Program-made: the position numbers and the translations under genes
Part shown: piece after piece, positions 7,182 to 15,702 of the stretch
Layout of the letters: each line of letters begins with the position of its first letter
Position numbering within the stretch: position 1 is the first letter of the stretch
From: Deltaproteobacteria bacterium
Lineage (GTDB): Bacteria; Desulfobacterota; DSM-4660; Desulfatiglandales; Desulfatiglandaceae
Assembly (NCBI GenBank): GCA_021737785.1
Contig: JAIPDI010000052.1
Coordinates: forward strand, 1 to 35,519
Direction of reading: 5' to 3'
DNA: 35,519 bases
Notes under the pieces: generated by a model
Seen by the model: only the letters and a program-made list of their open reading frames with translations
Database searches by the model: none
Told to the model about the DNA's origin: nothing

Positions 7182-8747
7182 TCAGCACCGCATCCCCCTC
7201 TTCTTGGGGCCGAGGTGGGTTCGTTCCACTTCGTAGGCCATTTCCACCCATTCGCAGAGGAGGGACCGGGTCTCTCTCGGGTCGATGACGTCCTCGATGC
7301 CGAAGGCCTCTGCCGTGCGGAAGGGGGATGAGATGGCCCGGTAGGTCTCCTGGAGTTTTTTGAGGCAGGCATCCGGGTCGTCCGATGATTCGATCTCCCG
7401 CCGGTGGGCCGCGTACACGCCCCCCTCCACAGGGATATTTCCCCACACGGCAGACGGCCAGGCATAGCGCCAGCTCAGGCGGATACCGCTCTTCTGGGCC
7501 CCCCCGGCCACGCCGAAACACTTGCGGATATATACCACGGCCATGGGGACGGTGGCCTGGATCATGGCAAAACTGGCCCGCACCCCCTTCCGGATGGTCC
7601 CCTGTTCCTCGCTCCGTTTCCCGACGGTGAATCCGGGCTGGTCCGGGAGATTGACAATGGGGAGATGAAAGGTGTCGCACATGTCGATGAACCGCTGGAA
7701 TTTTTCCGCCACATCGTAATTGAAGGACCCGCCCCAGAAGTTGGGGTCGTTGGCCAGGACCCCCACGGGATAGCCGTTGAGCCGGGCCAGGGCCGTGATC
7801 TGGGACCGGCCCTGGTATCTGCCGATCTCAAAGATGGAGCCCCTGTCGAGGATACGCCTCAGGATCTTGCGCATGTCATAGGGCTTGCGATGATCCCTGG
7901 GAATCATGGAGACGAGGTCCTCTTCCCGGCGGCCCGGATCATCCGCCACCGAGTGTTGTCGCACCGGCATTTCCCAGACATTGGACGGGAGATAGGAGAG
8001 GAATCGTTTCACCTGATTCAGGGCGTCGGCCTCGTCCTTTGCGTCGTTGTCCACCACGCCCGTGGAGCGCGTGTGAAGCCGGTAGCCCCCCAGCTCCTCC
8101 TTGGTCATTTCCTCCCCGAAGGCCGATTTCACCAGGGGCGGCCCTCCCACAAACACGTGGGCCTTTTCCCTCACCATGACGGAGAAATGACTCTGGACCA
8201 TATACAATGCCCCCAGGCCGGCCACGGAACCGAAGCCTGCGGAGACCACCGGGATCTCGGACATGACCTCCACCCGGTCCTGGGCGCACTCATCCCCGGA
8301 GCTGGGGAGTTCGGTGTAGCCGATTTCCAGGATCTCACGGATGGAGCCGCCCGCCCCCTCGATGAGCCGCACCATGGGGAGCCTGAGGGACCGGGCCATC
8401 TTGACGAAGTAGGCCCCCTTGCTCTTGTACATTCGTCCGACCGATGCGCCCTTGATGGTAAAATCATCCCCATGAATGGCGGTCCGTCTCTGGTCGATCC
8501 TTGCGATCCCCATGACAAAGGGACAGGGGATCAGGTCCTTCAGGCGTGTTTGATCTTGTTCATCATAGGTGGGAACACCGGCCAGGACCCCCCGCTCGCG
8601 AAAGGTCCCGGGGTCGCACAGTGCATCGATCCGTTCCCGGACCGTCATTTTGCCGTGCTCGTGCTGCTTTTGAACATTCTTTGCGCCGCCCAATCCATAG
8701 GCGATCTCTTTTCGTCTTTCGAGTTCTTCTATTTCCTGCCGCCACAT
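7182..8747 (-). CDS. Acyl-CoA carboxyltransferase subunit (biotin-type, PccB/MmdA family)
   Basis: The 521-residue protein has the double crotonase fold of the carboxyltransferase component of biotin-dependent acyl-CoA carboxylases and decarboxylases. Seen are the N-terminal GKMTVRERIDALCDPGTF, the first oxyanion region RLIEGAGGSIRE, GFGSVAGLGALY, VFVGGPPLVKSAFGEEMTKEELGG, and in the second half GVLANDPNFWGGSF, LPIVNLPDQPGFTVG, AVVYIRKCFGVAGGA and a C-terminal EDVIDPRETRSLL. Start ATG 8747 begins MWRQEIEELERRKEIAYGLGG, the usual N-terminus, with GGGGAG 8 bases before it; an upstream extension to 8807 is unlikely. It is the last gene of the minus-strand block and follows a second, diverged copy. 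Substrate unknown; no biotin carboxylase or carrier is nearby. Confidence 0.88.
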   Translation of the reverse strand: MWRQEIEELERRKEIAYGLGGAKNVQKQHEHGKMTVRERIDALCDPGTFRERGVLAGVPTYDEQDQTRLKDLIPCPFVMGIARIDQRRTAIHGDDFTIKGASVGRMYKSKGAYFVKMARSLRLPMVRLIEGAGGSIREILEIGYTELPSSGDECAQDRVEVMSEIPVVSAGFGSVAGLGALYMVQSHFSVMVREKAHVFVGGPPLVKSAFGEEMTKEELGGYRLHTRSTGVVDNDAKDEADALNQVKRFLSYLPSNVWEMPVRQHSVADDPGRREEDLVSMIPRDHRKPYDMRKILRRILDRGSIFEIGRYQGRSQITALARLNGYPVGVLANDPNFWGGSFNYDVAEKFQRFIDMCDTFHLPIVNLPDQPGFTVGKRSEEQGTIRKGVRASFAMIQATVPMAVVYIRKCFGVAGGAQKSGIRLSWRYAWPSAVWGNIPVEGGVYAAHRREIESSDDPDACLKKLQETYRAISSPFRTAEAFGIEDVIDPRETRSLLCEWVEMAYEVERTHLGPKKRGMRC

Positions 8748-8924
8748 GGGAGGTCTCCCCTTTACTGTAAAAATACCGTCTAAGCCCTCCGGATATAACC
8801 CCGACACGGTTTAAAACGCGGAGCGCGGAGCCCGGACCGCGGAGGTCAGGGCCCGTGAGGACATGATCCTGCGTCAGACACAAGTCAGTCAGAGGCAGGA
8901 AAAGCCACGCTCATCCGAATCAAC

Positions 8925-9015
8925 CATCCAGTATCCAGCATCCAGTATCCAGCATCCAGTATCCAGTATCCAGTATCAAGTATCCAGTATCCAGCATCCA
9001 GCATCCAGCATCCAG
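8925..9015. repeat. Heptamer tandem repeat, 13 units of (C/T)ATCCAG
   Basis: Thirteen consecutive 7-base units, all CATCCAG or TATCCAG except one TATCAAG, fill the gap between the two carboxyltransferase genes. The tract ends one base before the stop codon (9017-9019) of the upstream gene. The same heptamer recurs before dnaE (30464) and, inverted, after dnaE (33981). Confidence 0.95.
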
Positions 9016-9016
9016 G

Positions 9017-10564
9017 TCAAAACTTCGTAGGCCAGTTGGCCAGCCTGTGTTGGCCCATGCCCCTGTCCTTTGAATCGCGGATGATATGGAGGACATTGAT
9101 GAGATATTTCCGGGTATCCCTCGGATCGATGACATCCTGAAGATAGTAGGCCCCTGCGGCCGGATAGGGGTTTGATTCGCCGATCATGGTTTCCAGGTGC
9201 CGGCGGCGGGTTTCCTCGGGGAGATTGCCATAGACCACGTCTGCGGCGATTTCCGGATCCATAAACCCGATCTCGGCCGTGGGCCATGCCACGATAAAAT
9301 CAGGACCGGCCCCGGGACCGCACATGTTCATGCAGGCCTTTCCGTAGCTCTTGCGGATGATGATGCTGATCTTGGGCACGGTCACCTGGAAGAGGGCCTG
9401 CTGGGCCTGCACCACCTTGGCCCCTACCTTTTTCCGCTCCGCATCCTTTCCCACCAGGTGACCGGGGGTATCATGGAGGAATATGAGCGGGAGATTGTGG
9501 GAATCGCACAGGCATAGGAAACCCGTCAGCTTGTCCAGGCCGTTCACATCCATGGCCCCTGCCCCTTTTGCCGGGTTGTTGGCGATGATCCCCACCGCCT
9601 CTCCGTTGATGCGGGCCAGGCAGGTGATGAGCATGGGACCGAACTCGGGCTTCAGCTCCAGGCAGCTGCCCTGATCCACCAGGCATGCGATAACAGGATG
9701 CATGTCGTAGGTTTTTTTACGATCGGCGGGGACCAGGGTCAGAATAGATCCCATCAGGTCCTGTTCATTCTGAGGCGCGGGTCTTGAATGGGGGAGTTCG
9801 GCGTTGTGATCCGGGAAATAGGTCAGAACCTCCCGGATCATTTGCAAGCAGGCCTCGTCGTCTTCCACCACCCGGTCGGTCATGCCGGTGATGCGGGAAT
9901 GGACCTCCCATCCCCCCATCTCTTCACCCGAGAAGGTCTGTCCCACGGCCCGGGCCAGGGCCCGGGGACCGGACACCGAGAGGGCGCTCCCCTTTACCTG
10001 GATGACGATGTCGGCCAGGGAGGCCTGGAAATCAGGGATGCCGTAGCACTCCCCCATGGCGGCAAAGATAAAGGGCTGTTCCCGGAGATGGGTATAGGCC
10101 GGGGCCAGGGTGTCCACGCCGCCGCCCGAGAGGGAGCAGAATTCCAGTGATCCCTGGCAGTCCGGCATCCGTGCGCCCCCCGACTCCCCCAGCCAGATCA
10201 GGGGGACCTTTGTCTTTTGTTTGACCTGGGTCTTGAACTGAAGGGTCTTCTTGAGGTTGGTCTCCGCATTGGTGGATGCCAAGACCGTAAAGTCATTGGC
10301 AATGACGGCCACCCGTCTTCCATGGATAGTTCCATAACCGCAGATCACGCCGTCTGCAGGCGTTTTGTCTGCCATGCCCGGGGCCGCGGAATGGGCCAGC
10401 AGCCCCATCTCCAGAAACGAGTCTTTATCCAGGAGCCTGTCGATTCGCTCCCTGGCCGTGAGCCGGCCCCGGCCGTGCTGCCGCGCCACCTTGTCAGACC
10501 CACCCATCCGGAGGGCGTGACGGCGTTTATCCTGGAGGTGTTGAACAGGGGTTTCCATGTCCAT
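9017..10564 (-). CDS. Acyl-CoA carboxyltransferase subunit, second paralogue
   Basis: This 515-residue protein is another double-crotonase carboxyltransferase. It has GRLTARERIDRLLDKDSFLEMG, IWLGESGGARMPD, the second-half motifs VGIIANNPAKGAGAMD, LIFLHDTPGHLVGKDAE, IIIRKSYGKACMNMCGPGAGPDF, and the C-terminal AWPTAEIGFMDPEIAADVVYG plus LQDVIDPRDTRKYL. It lies directly upstream of a clearly different paralogue (269-bp gap). The pair could form a heteromeric carboxyltransferase or act on different CoA esters. The start is ATG 10564 with AGAGGT about 11 bases before it; ATG 10558 is a possible alternative. Function in a propionyl-CoA-type carboxylase or in a decarboxylase is inferred from family and context. 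Confidence 0.88.
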   Translation of the reverse strand: MDMETPVQHLQDKRRHALRMGGSDKVARQHGRGRLTARERIDRLLDKDSFLEMGLLAHSAAPGMADKTPADGVICGYGTIHGRRVAVIANDFTVLASTNAETNLKKTLQFKTQVKQKTKVPLIWLGESGGARMPDCQGSLEFCSLSGGGVDTLAPAYTHLREQPFIFAAMGECYGIPDFQASLADIVIQVKGSALSVSGPRALARAVGQTFSGEEMGGWEVHSRITGMTDRVVEDDEACLQMIREVLTYFPDHNAELPHSRPAPQNEQDLMGSILTLVPADRKKTYDMHPVIACLVDQGSCLELKPEFGPMLITCLARINGEAVGIIANNPAKGAGAMDVNGLDKLTGFLCLCDSHNLPLIFLHDTPGHLVGKDAERKKVGAKVVQAQQALFQVTVPKISIIIRKSYGKACMNMCGPGAGPDFIVAWPTAEIGFMDPEIAADVVYGNLPEETRRRHLETMIGESNPYPAAGAYYLQDVIDPRDTRKYLINVLHIIRDSKDRGMGQHRLANWPTKF

Positions 10565-10613
10565 TGTCTGAAATTACCTCTAAAGCGAGCTAACGCCCAC
10601 AACCCAAAATTTA

Positions 10614-10705
10614 TCACACAGAGACCGCAAAGCGCACAAAGGATTTTTCCTTAAAAAACAAAAAAATGCTTTTCATATGTGTTCTTCGTGCCTTTGTGTG
10701 AGTGA
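10614..10705. repeat. Interspersed repeat of the cacagag/cacaaagg type, inverted pair
   Basis: CACACAGAGACCGCAAAGCG and CACAAAGG at 10615-10642 are answered on the other strand by CTTCGTGCCTTTGTGTGAG at 10684-10702. A further partial copy (cgcacaaagggattttc) lies at 10773-10790. This family of degenerate repeats is common in intergenic DNA of Deltaproteobacteria; a related inverted pair is at 35182-35382. Confidence 0.6.
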
Positions 10706-10752
10706 AAAAAGACGCACGACAAATAAACACTGACGCGGATGCCCGCAACCAA

Positions 10753-10770
10753 TCCCGCCTGCGGGCGGGA
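10753..10770. repeat. Short GC-rich hairpin
   Basis: TCCCGCC (10753-10759), TGCG, GGCGGGA (10764-10770) form a perfect 7-bp stem with a 4-base loop. It lies between the TRAP permease stop and the next gene of the block. There is no T tract on the transcribed strand, so it is a structural or processing signal rather than a clear terminator. Confidence 0.6.
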
Positions 10771-10841
10771 CTCGCACAAAGGGATTTTCTTGTTTTTCGT
10801 GACAGAAAACCTGGCAATAAGGTACTGACAGGTTTCAGGTT

Positions 10842-12785
10842 TTATCCCACTTGTCCGGGAATGCCGTCTTTGGCAGCGCGGCGAATGAAGCCGGCCGCCA
10901 GCGCCACTGCGATGACCGCCAGGCCGATGCCCCTGACGCCCCACCATGGGAGACCGAGGCACAGCCCTCCCAGGAACAAAGCCGTCCTCAGCCATAAGGG
11001 TGCTATTCCGAACCAGGGGAGATACCCTTCCAGGGAATAGCTGACGCTTACGACGGAGCCGCACACCAGCACAAAGCTGGTAACAACATCCCAGGCAGAG
11101 CCGTGGAGTAGGATGGCCGGATTCAGTACAAAGAAAAACGGAATAAAATATTTCACAAAGCCGAACTGCATGGACTTGAAAGCGGTCCTCATGGGATCGG
11201 AGCCTGCCAGCCCGGCCCCTGCAAAGGCCGACAGGGCCACGGGCGGGGTGATATAGGAGGCCATGCCCCAGTACATGATGAAGAGGTGTACCGACAGGGG
11301 ATACAGGCCGCTCTTGACCAGGGCCGGGGCCAGGATAAGGGCCAGGAAGACGTAGCACGCGGTAATGGTCATTCCCATTCCCAGGATGAAACTGGTAAAG
11401 GCCCCCAGGATCAGGAGGAGGGCGATGCTGCCCCCTGCCAGGGCGATGATCTCGCTGGAAAAGGAGTGGGCCACCCCTGTGAGGGAGAGGGCCCCGATAA
11501 TGGAGCCGATGGCGCAGAGGAGGGCCACCAGCTCTGTCAGGACCTTTCCCACCGATTCGATGAAGTCAACGAGCTTCTTCCAGGTGAGCCGGGTTTCCCT
11601 GCGCAGGTTGCAGGCGGCCAGGAGGATCAGGCTGGCCCAGAAAGGGGCCAGGGTTTCCCAGTGGAGATAGAGGAGCGCCCATATCAGAAAGATCATGCCG
11701 GCCAAATAGAACCAGCCCTCCGCGATACTCGCCCTGATGGAAGGGAGTTCCTCCTTGGGGAGGCCCTTGAGGTCGGCCTTGGCCGCATAGGCGTCGATCT
11801 GGAGAAAGAGTCCGCCGAAATAGAGGAGCGACGGGACAATGGCGGCGATGCAGACGGTGCTGTAGGGAACGGCCAGGAATTCGGCCATGACAAAGGCCGT
11901 GACGCCCATGATAGGGGGCATCAGGACCCCGCCCGTGGAGGCGGCCGCCTCGATGGCCCCGGCATAGTGGGGTGGATATCCGGTCCGTTTCATGGCCGGG
12001 ATGGTCATGGCCCCGGTGGTCAGGACATTGGAGATGGAACTGCCGCTGATGCTGCCGAAAAAGCCGCTGGCCACAATGGACATCTTGGCCGGCCCTCCCC
12101 TGAGATGCCCCAGCATGGCGGTGGCCAGGTCCAGGAAGAACTTGCCGCCGCCGGTGGCCTGAAGGGCCACGGCAAAGACCATGTAACCGATGAGGATGTT
12201 GCCCACCACCTTCATGGGAAGACCCGTGACCCCCTCGGTGCCCATGGTAAAAAAGCCCACCAGCCGCCTCAGATCGCATCCATACCCTTCCAGGAGTCCG
12301 GGCATGTGCTGGGCATAGAGGGCATAGGTGGTGAAAAAAAGACAGATCAGGGCAAAGCTGAGTCCCCCGGCCCGGCGGGCGGCCTCCAGGACCATGACCA
12401 TGAGGATGAGACCCAGGACATAGGTCTGAATGGGAGGCACGATCTCCCAGCCCTCCTGAACGATCTTGTAGGCATTCAAAAAGAGATAGAACGGACCGAT
12501 GAAACTCAGGAGGGCGAAGAGGAGATCATACCAGGGGACCTTCTGATGAACGAGGCCCTTTTTTAAGGGTGCGATGAGAAAGAGGAGGGGAAGAAAGAGG
12601 GCGATCAAGAGGTAGTAATAGGCATCGCCCACCAGGACCCCCAGAAAACTGAAATGATACAGCTGATAGACGGCCACGAAGATTCCGGCGATGGAGAAGA
12701 GGATGAATATCCACCGCAACGGTCCGGTCAGTGTTCGATACCTGCCGGCAGCAGGTTTTATATCCTTTTTTCCCGAGGTCGCCAT
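10842..12785 (-). CDS. TRAP transporter fused permease (4TM + 12TM, TAXI-associated)
   Basis: The 647-residue, very hydrophobic protein matches the fused small and large TRAP membrane subunits that work with TAXI solute-binding proteins. The N-terminal four-helix part spans about residues 20-170. The large-subunit signature GGPAKMSIVASGFFGSISGSSISNVLTTGAMTIPAMKRTGY and STGGVLMPPIMGVTAFVMAEFL follows near 235-315, and a second repeat has GMGMTITACYVFLALILAPAL and SYITPPVALSAFAGAG near 480-540. It drives Na+- or H+-coupled uptake of a carboxylate. It follows its binding-protein gene after a 257-bp gap with a long nested hairpin. ATG 12785 follows a GGGGAAG site on the minus strand. Confidence 0.93.
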   Translation of the reverse strand: MATSGKKDIKPAAGRYRTLTGPLRWIFILFSIAGIFVAVYQLYHFSFLGVLVGDAYYYLLIALFLPLLFLIAPLKKGLVHQKVPWYDLLFALLSFIGPFYLFLNAYKIVQEGWEIVPPIQTYVLGLILMVMVLEAARRAGGLSFALICLFFTTYALYAQHMPGLLEGYGCDLRRLVGFFTMGTEGVTGLPMKVVGNILIGYMVFAVALQATGGGKFFLDLATAMLGHLRGGPAKMSIVASGFFGSISGSSISNVLTTGAMTIPAMKRTGYPPHYAGAIEAAASTGGVLMPPIMGVTAFVMAEFLAVPYSTVCIAAIVPSLLYFGGLFLQIDAYAAKADLKGLPKEELPSIRASIAEGWFYLAGMIFLIWALLYLHWETLAPFWASLILLAACNLRRETRLTWKKLVDFIESVGKVLTELVALLCAIGSIIGALSLTGVAHSFSSEIIALAGGSIALLLILGAFTSFILGMGMTITACYVFLALILAPALVKSGLYPLSVHLFIMYWGMASYITPPVALSAFAGAGLAGSDPMRTAFKSMQFGFVKYFIPFFFVLNPAILLHGSAWDVVTSFVLVCGSVVSVSYSLEGYLPWFGIAPLWLRTALFLGGLCLGLPWWGVRGIGLAVIAVALAAGFIRRAAKDGIPGQVG

Positions 12786-12889
12786 CTTCCCCTCCTCTGA
12801 GGCATGTCAGCATTTAGTACCTTATTCCCTGGTCTTCTGTCATGAAAAACAAGAAAATATGGCCATCCTTCCACTGCACGCTTAGCCTT

Positions 12890-12969
12890 CCGTCATTCCG
12901 GCACGATTCCAGCCGGAATCCAGAAATACGGCGGACTGGATTCCGGCTGAGGGCATGCCGGAATGACGG
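12890..12969. repeat. REP-like nested palindrome
   Basis: Outer arms CCGTCATTCCGGCA (12890-12903) and TGCCGGAATGACGG (12956-12969) are perfectly complementary over 14 bp. Inner arms AGCCGGAATCCAG (12911-12923) and CTGGATTCCGGCT (12936-12948) are complementary over 13 bp. The whole 80-base unit folds into one long hairpin with small internal loops. The tcattccggc/ccggaatcc pattern is a widespread bacterial interspersed repeat. It lies between the binding-protein and permease genes. Confidence 0.9.
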
Positions 12970-13042
12970 GACAGCACACAGCCGTTTTGGTTGCGGTTAC
13001 CCGCTTTAGGTCTTTAAAGGACTTATTGACAAACAACAGGCC

Positions 13043-14107
13043 CTATTTGAATTTCTTCATCAGTTCCTTTTCCTGATCCAGAAGCGCGGCCTGCCGTTTT
13101 TCATGCGCCTCTGTCCAGACTCCTGCTTCCTTGAAGAATTTGACGGCGCCGGGATGGTAGGGGCTCAGGAAACGGTCGGTCTCGAGGGCCCCTTCCCGGG
13201 TCCAGAGCTTGAGGGACGGGTGCATGGGGCTGTAGATGTCATATCCGTTCCATATCCCCTTGGTCAGTTTGTATACCACCGCCTCATCCAGATCGGGGTA
13301 GCAGACCAGCCCGTAGTAATAGGAGGCCACCTGGGCGGGCTTTTCTTCCGACACTCCGGCCCCTTTGGTGGCATTATAGGGCTTCAGATAGGGGCAGAAC
13401 TTGTTGAGCCTGGCCCACCCTTCGGTATCGTCTGCGGGGGCCGGCAGCCAGTGAATGCCGTGGGGCGATGCGGCCAGTTCCACTGCCTTGGAGGATGCCA
13501 CGAGACAGTGGGCGGTATCGGCCGAACCGTCGATGACCGCGGTCCAGGCCGCGCCCCAGCTTGACACCGGGACCGTCTTCACATCATCCAGGCTGAGCCC
13601 GCCAAAGGCCAGATAGCCCTCATGAAGCGCCGTGCAGGCCGGGCTGGCCGGAATCATGGCCACCTTCTTCCCCTTCAGATCGGACAGGGTCTTGATCCCG
13701 GAGTTCCCGCGAACCATCATGCCGGCGATGGATCCCTCGGGACAGGCAAAGACAAGACGAAGCGGCTGGGGACCCCAGTCTTCGGAGGCAAAGTCGCCCA
13801 GGCCCATGAGGGCATAATACTGGCCTGCGCCTGTAAAGAGGGAGAGCTGCATCATGCCGTTTTTGAGGGGGAGGATCTTTGCCTTGTCCGTGCCTGCAGG
13901 GACCACCTTCACCTTGATGCCTTCATTCTTGCTGATGGCCTCCATGAGTCCCATGGAGGTGGCGTAGCCGGTGGATCCTACGGAATAGGTGGTACAGCTC
14001 AGGAGTTTGGGGGTTTCTTTTGCCAGTGAGGGGCCCGGAATTGCCACAGCAAGACCGATGGCCATACATGCGAAAATCATTGCCGCGATCAACAATCTGG
14101 TTTTCAT
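13043..14107 (-). CDS. TAXI-family TRAP solute-binding protein
   Basis: The 354-residue protein has a cleavable export signal (MKTRLLIAAMIFACMAIGLAVAIPGPSLAKE) and then the TAXI fold. Seen are CTTYSVGSTGYATSMGLMEAI, VVPAGTDKAKILPLKNGMMQLSLFTGAGQYYAL, IKTLSDLKGKKVAMIPASPACTALHEGYLAFGGLSLDDVKTVPV, and a C-terminal region with VYKLTKGIWN and HPGAVKFFKEAGVW. It captures a substrate in the periplasm and hands it to the permease encoded downstream. The ribosome-binding site GAAGGAGAAAGG is strong. A neighbouring acyl-CoA ligase suggests a carboxylic acid substrate, but which one cannot be told. Confidence 0.93.
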   Translation of the reverse strand: MKTRLLIAAMIFACMAIGLAVAIPGPSLAKETPKLLSCTTYSVGSTGYATSMGLMEAISKNEGIKVKVVPAGTDKAKILPLKNGMMQLSLFTGAGQYYALMGLGDFASEDWGPQPLRLVFACPEGSIAGMMVRGNSGIKTLSDLKGKKVAMIPASPACTALHEGYLAFGGLSLDDVKTVPVSSWGAAWTAVIDGSADTAHCLVASSKAVELAASPHGIHWLPAPADDTEGWARLNKFCPYLKPYNATKGAGVSEEKPAQVASYYYGLVCYPDLDEAVVYKLTKGIWNGYDIYSPMHPSLKLWTREGALETDRFLSPYHPGAVKFFKEAGVWTEAHEKRQAALLDQEKELMKKFK

Positions 14108-14330
14108 GGTCCTTTCTCCTTCTATCCAGCTATCTAGGGTTTGGTTAATCGATTGGGTCCACAGCGCGTATGGTTTTTACACCTCCTTTCGCAAATAATC
14201 GCAACATCTCGTGGCAGGTCGGCCATGCCTTGGAAGTCGATGGATGTTGCCGTTGTCCTATTGCCTGGTTTCAGTCACCGGAAGGATTAACTCCCTGTAA
14301 CATAATGAATCTTTGTGCCGCTGTGCGGCG

Positions 14331-15701
14331 TCATTGTTCATACCGCTTCTCAAAGAGCGGGGTCTTTCGAGTTTCCCTGGGGAGTGCCCCCTCAATTACA
14401 AACTCGATGAGGGGCCTGATCTTTATTTTATCATGGAGGGCTGTGGCGATCCGCTGTTCGAGATTCGGCAGGTCCGCCCTGCTGATGCCCCGGGCGTATT
14501 CAATCTTTATGTGCATGGGCGGAACGACCCGGGGGGGCTTTTCATTCAGGACAATCCGCATCTCTCCGGTAACCTCAGGCGTAAACCCGGCAATGATGTC
14601 CTTGACCGCCACCGGATAGACATTCACCCCTTTGACGATCAGCATATCATCGGCCCGGCCGATGAGCCTGGCCCGCTTCCCTGTGAATCCGCAGGCAGGG
14701 CACTCCTTTGTAAAGATCTGCACCACGTCGCCGTAGGCATATTTGACTGCAGGGCAGGCCTCCCGTTCCAGGGAGGTGATAACCATTTCACCCATGGTGC
14801 CGTCCACATCCGAATCGACCGGTTCCTTGGTTATGGGATCCACCAGGTCGTCGTAACTGGTGCAGACGTCGGGGGCCACGGCATGGAGCCCCTGGTATTC
14901 ATCGGAATCACAGGAGATGCCCATGCAGTTGCCGCAGGGGGACCAGTAGTCCCAGGCCCTGCATCCGTAGGACGATTCGAGGCGGCTCTTGATGTCCGGG
15001 ATGGCGATGCCCACCTCTCCGGTGGTCAGCAACCCTTTGAGTCGGAAGGCCTCCACCGGTTTCTTGAGGACCTTGGGAGACTTCTCCACCAGGAATTCGG
15101 CCAAAGAAGGGGTGCAGGCCAGATAGGTCGGACGGGTCAATTCGATGAATTGAAGGAGGAGATCGGTCCCTGCCCTGGCGTCGATATCGATCGGGAGGGC
15201 CCCCAACCCCCTGAGACCCCAGAGGGTCATGGTGGTGGCATAGATCCCGAGGGCAAAGAAGAAGACGACCCTGTCTCCCCTGCCGACCCCTGCCAGGGAG
15301 AGCCGGTGGCCCAGATGCCGGCCGACAAAATGGATATCTTTTTCAGTAAAGGTATAACTGAAGGTGGGGGTCCCGGTGGTGCCGGAGGTGGTCCCGGTCA
15401 GGTAAAGGCTGTCCACCGGTGCGCAGAGATGAAGGCCGAACGGGTGGCCGTATTTCTGAAGGGATTCTTCTGCGCTTCTTCTCTCATCGTCCTTGACCAT
15501 GAAAATAGGAAGCCGCCTCAGGTCCTCTATGGTCCGGATGTCGGCCGGTTTGGCGCCGGCCTCATCGAATTTACGTCGGTAGAATTCGGAAGACCGGTAG
15601 CAGTATTCCAGCTGCCGGGTCAGTTTTTTCTCCTGGTATTGGCGGATCTCTTCCTGTGACATGGTGTTGAGTTCAGGGGTCAGATAAAAATCTCGTTTCA
15701 C
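14331..15701 (-). CDS. Phenylacetate-CoA ligase-like AMP-forming acyl-CoA synthetase
   Basis: The 456-residue protein belongs to the PaaK group of adenylate-forming ligases, which activate a carboxylic acid with ATP and CoA. The phosphate-binding loop is YLTGTTSGTTGTPTF; the adenylate motifs are GEMVITSLE, AYGDVVQI and LIGRADDMLIVKGVNVYP, followed by a small C-terminal domain ending IEGALPRETRKTPLFEKRYEQ. Two cysteine clusters (SPCGNCMGISC and ECPACG) are of the type seen in many anaerobe PaaK-like proteins. The start is GTG 15701, set by AAGGAGG 8 bases upstream. It begins one base after the TGA of the regulator gene (TGATGTG), so translation is coupled. The natural acid is unknown. Confidence 0.9.
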   Translation of the reverse strand: MKRDFYLTPELNTMSQEEIRQYQEKKLTRQLEYCYRSSEFYRRKFDEAGAKPADIRTIEDLRRLPIFMVKDDERRSAEESLQKYGHPFGLHLCAPVDSLYLTGTTSGTTGTPTFSYTFTEKDIHFVGRHLGHRLSLAGVGRGDRVVFFFALGIYATTMTLWGLRGLGALPIDIDARAGTDLLLQFIELTRPTYLACTPSLAEFLVEKSPKVLKKPVEAFRLKGLLTTGEVGIAIPDIKSRLESSYGCRAWDYWSPCGNCMGISCDSDEYQGLHAVAPDVCTSYDDLVDPITKEPVDSDVDGTMGEMVITSLEREACPAVKYAYGDVVQIFTKECPACGFTGKRARLIGRADDMLIVKGVNVYPVAVKDIIAGFTPEVTGEMRIVLNEKPPRVVPPMHIKIEYARGISRADLPNLEQRIATALHDKIKIRPLIEFVIEGALPRETRKTPLFEKRYEQ

Positions 15702-15702
15702 A

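Noticed and set aside
7404-8783. 459-codon plus-strand open frame opposite the first carboxyltransferase gene
   Set aside because: It is the antisense shadow of a high-GC gene; it has no family motifs and the minus-strand protein is unmistakable.
8925-9015. Heptamer tract considered as a CRISPR array
   Set aside because: Units are 7 bases with no spacers and no cas genes; it is a simple tandem repeat.
11286-12566. 426-codon plus-strand open frame opposite the TRAP permease
   Set aside because: Composition is Gly/Asp/His-rich antisense of a membrane protein, with no start signal or motif.
14313-15659. 448-codon plus-strand open frame opposite the acyl-CoA ligase
   Set aside because: Antisense of a confidently identified adenylate-forming enzyme.
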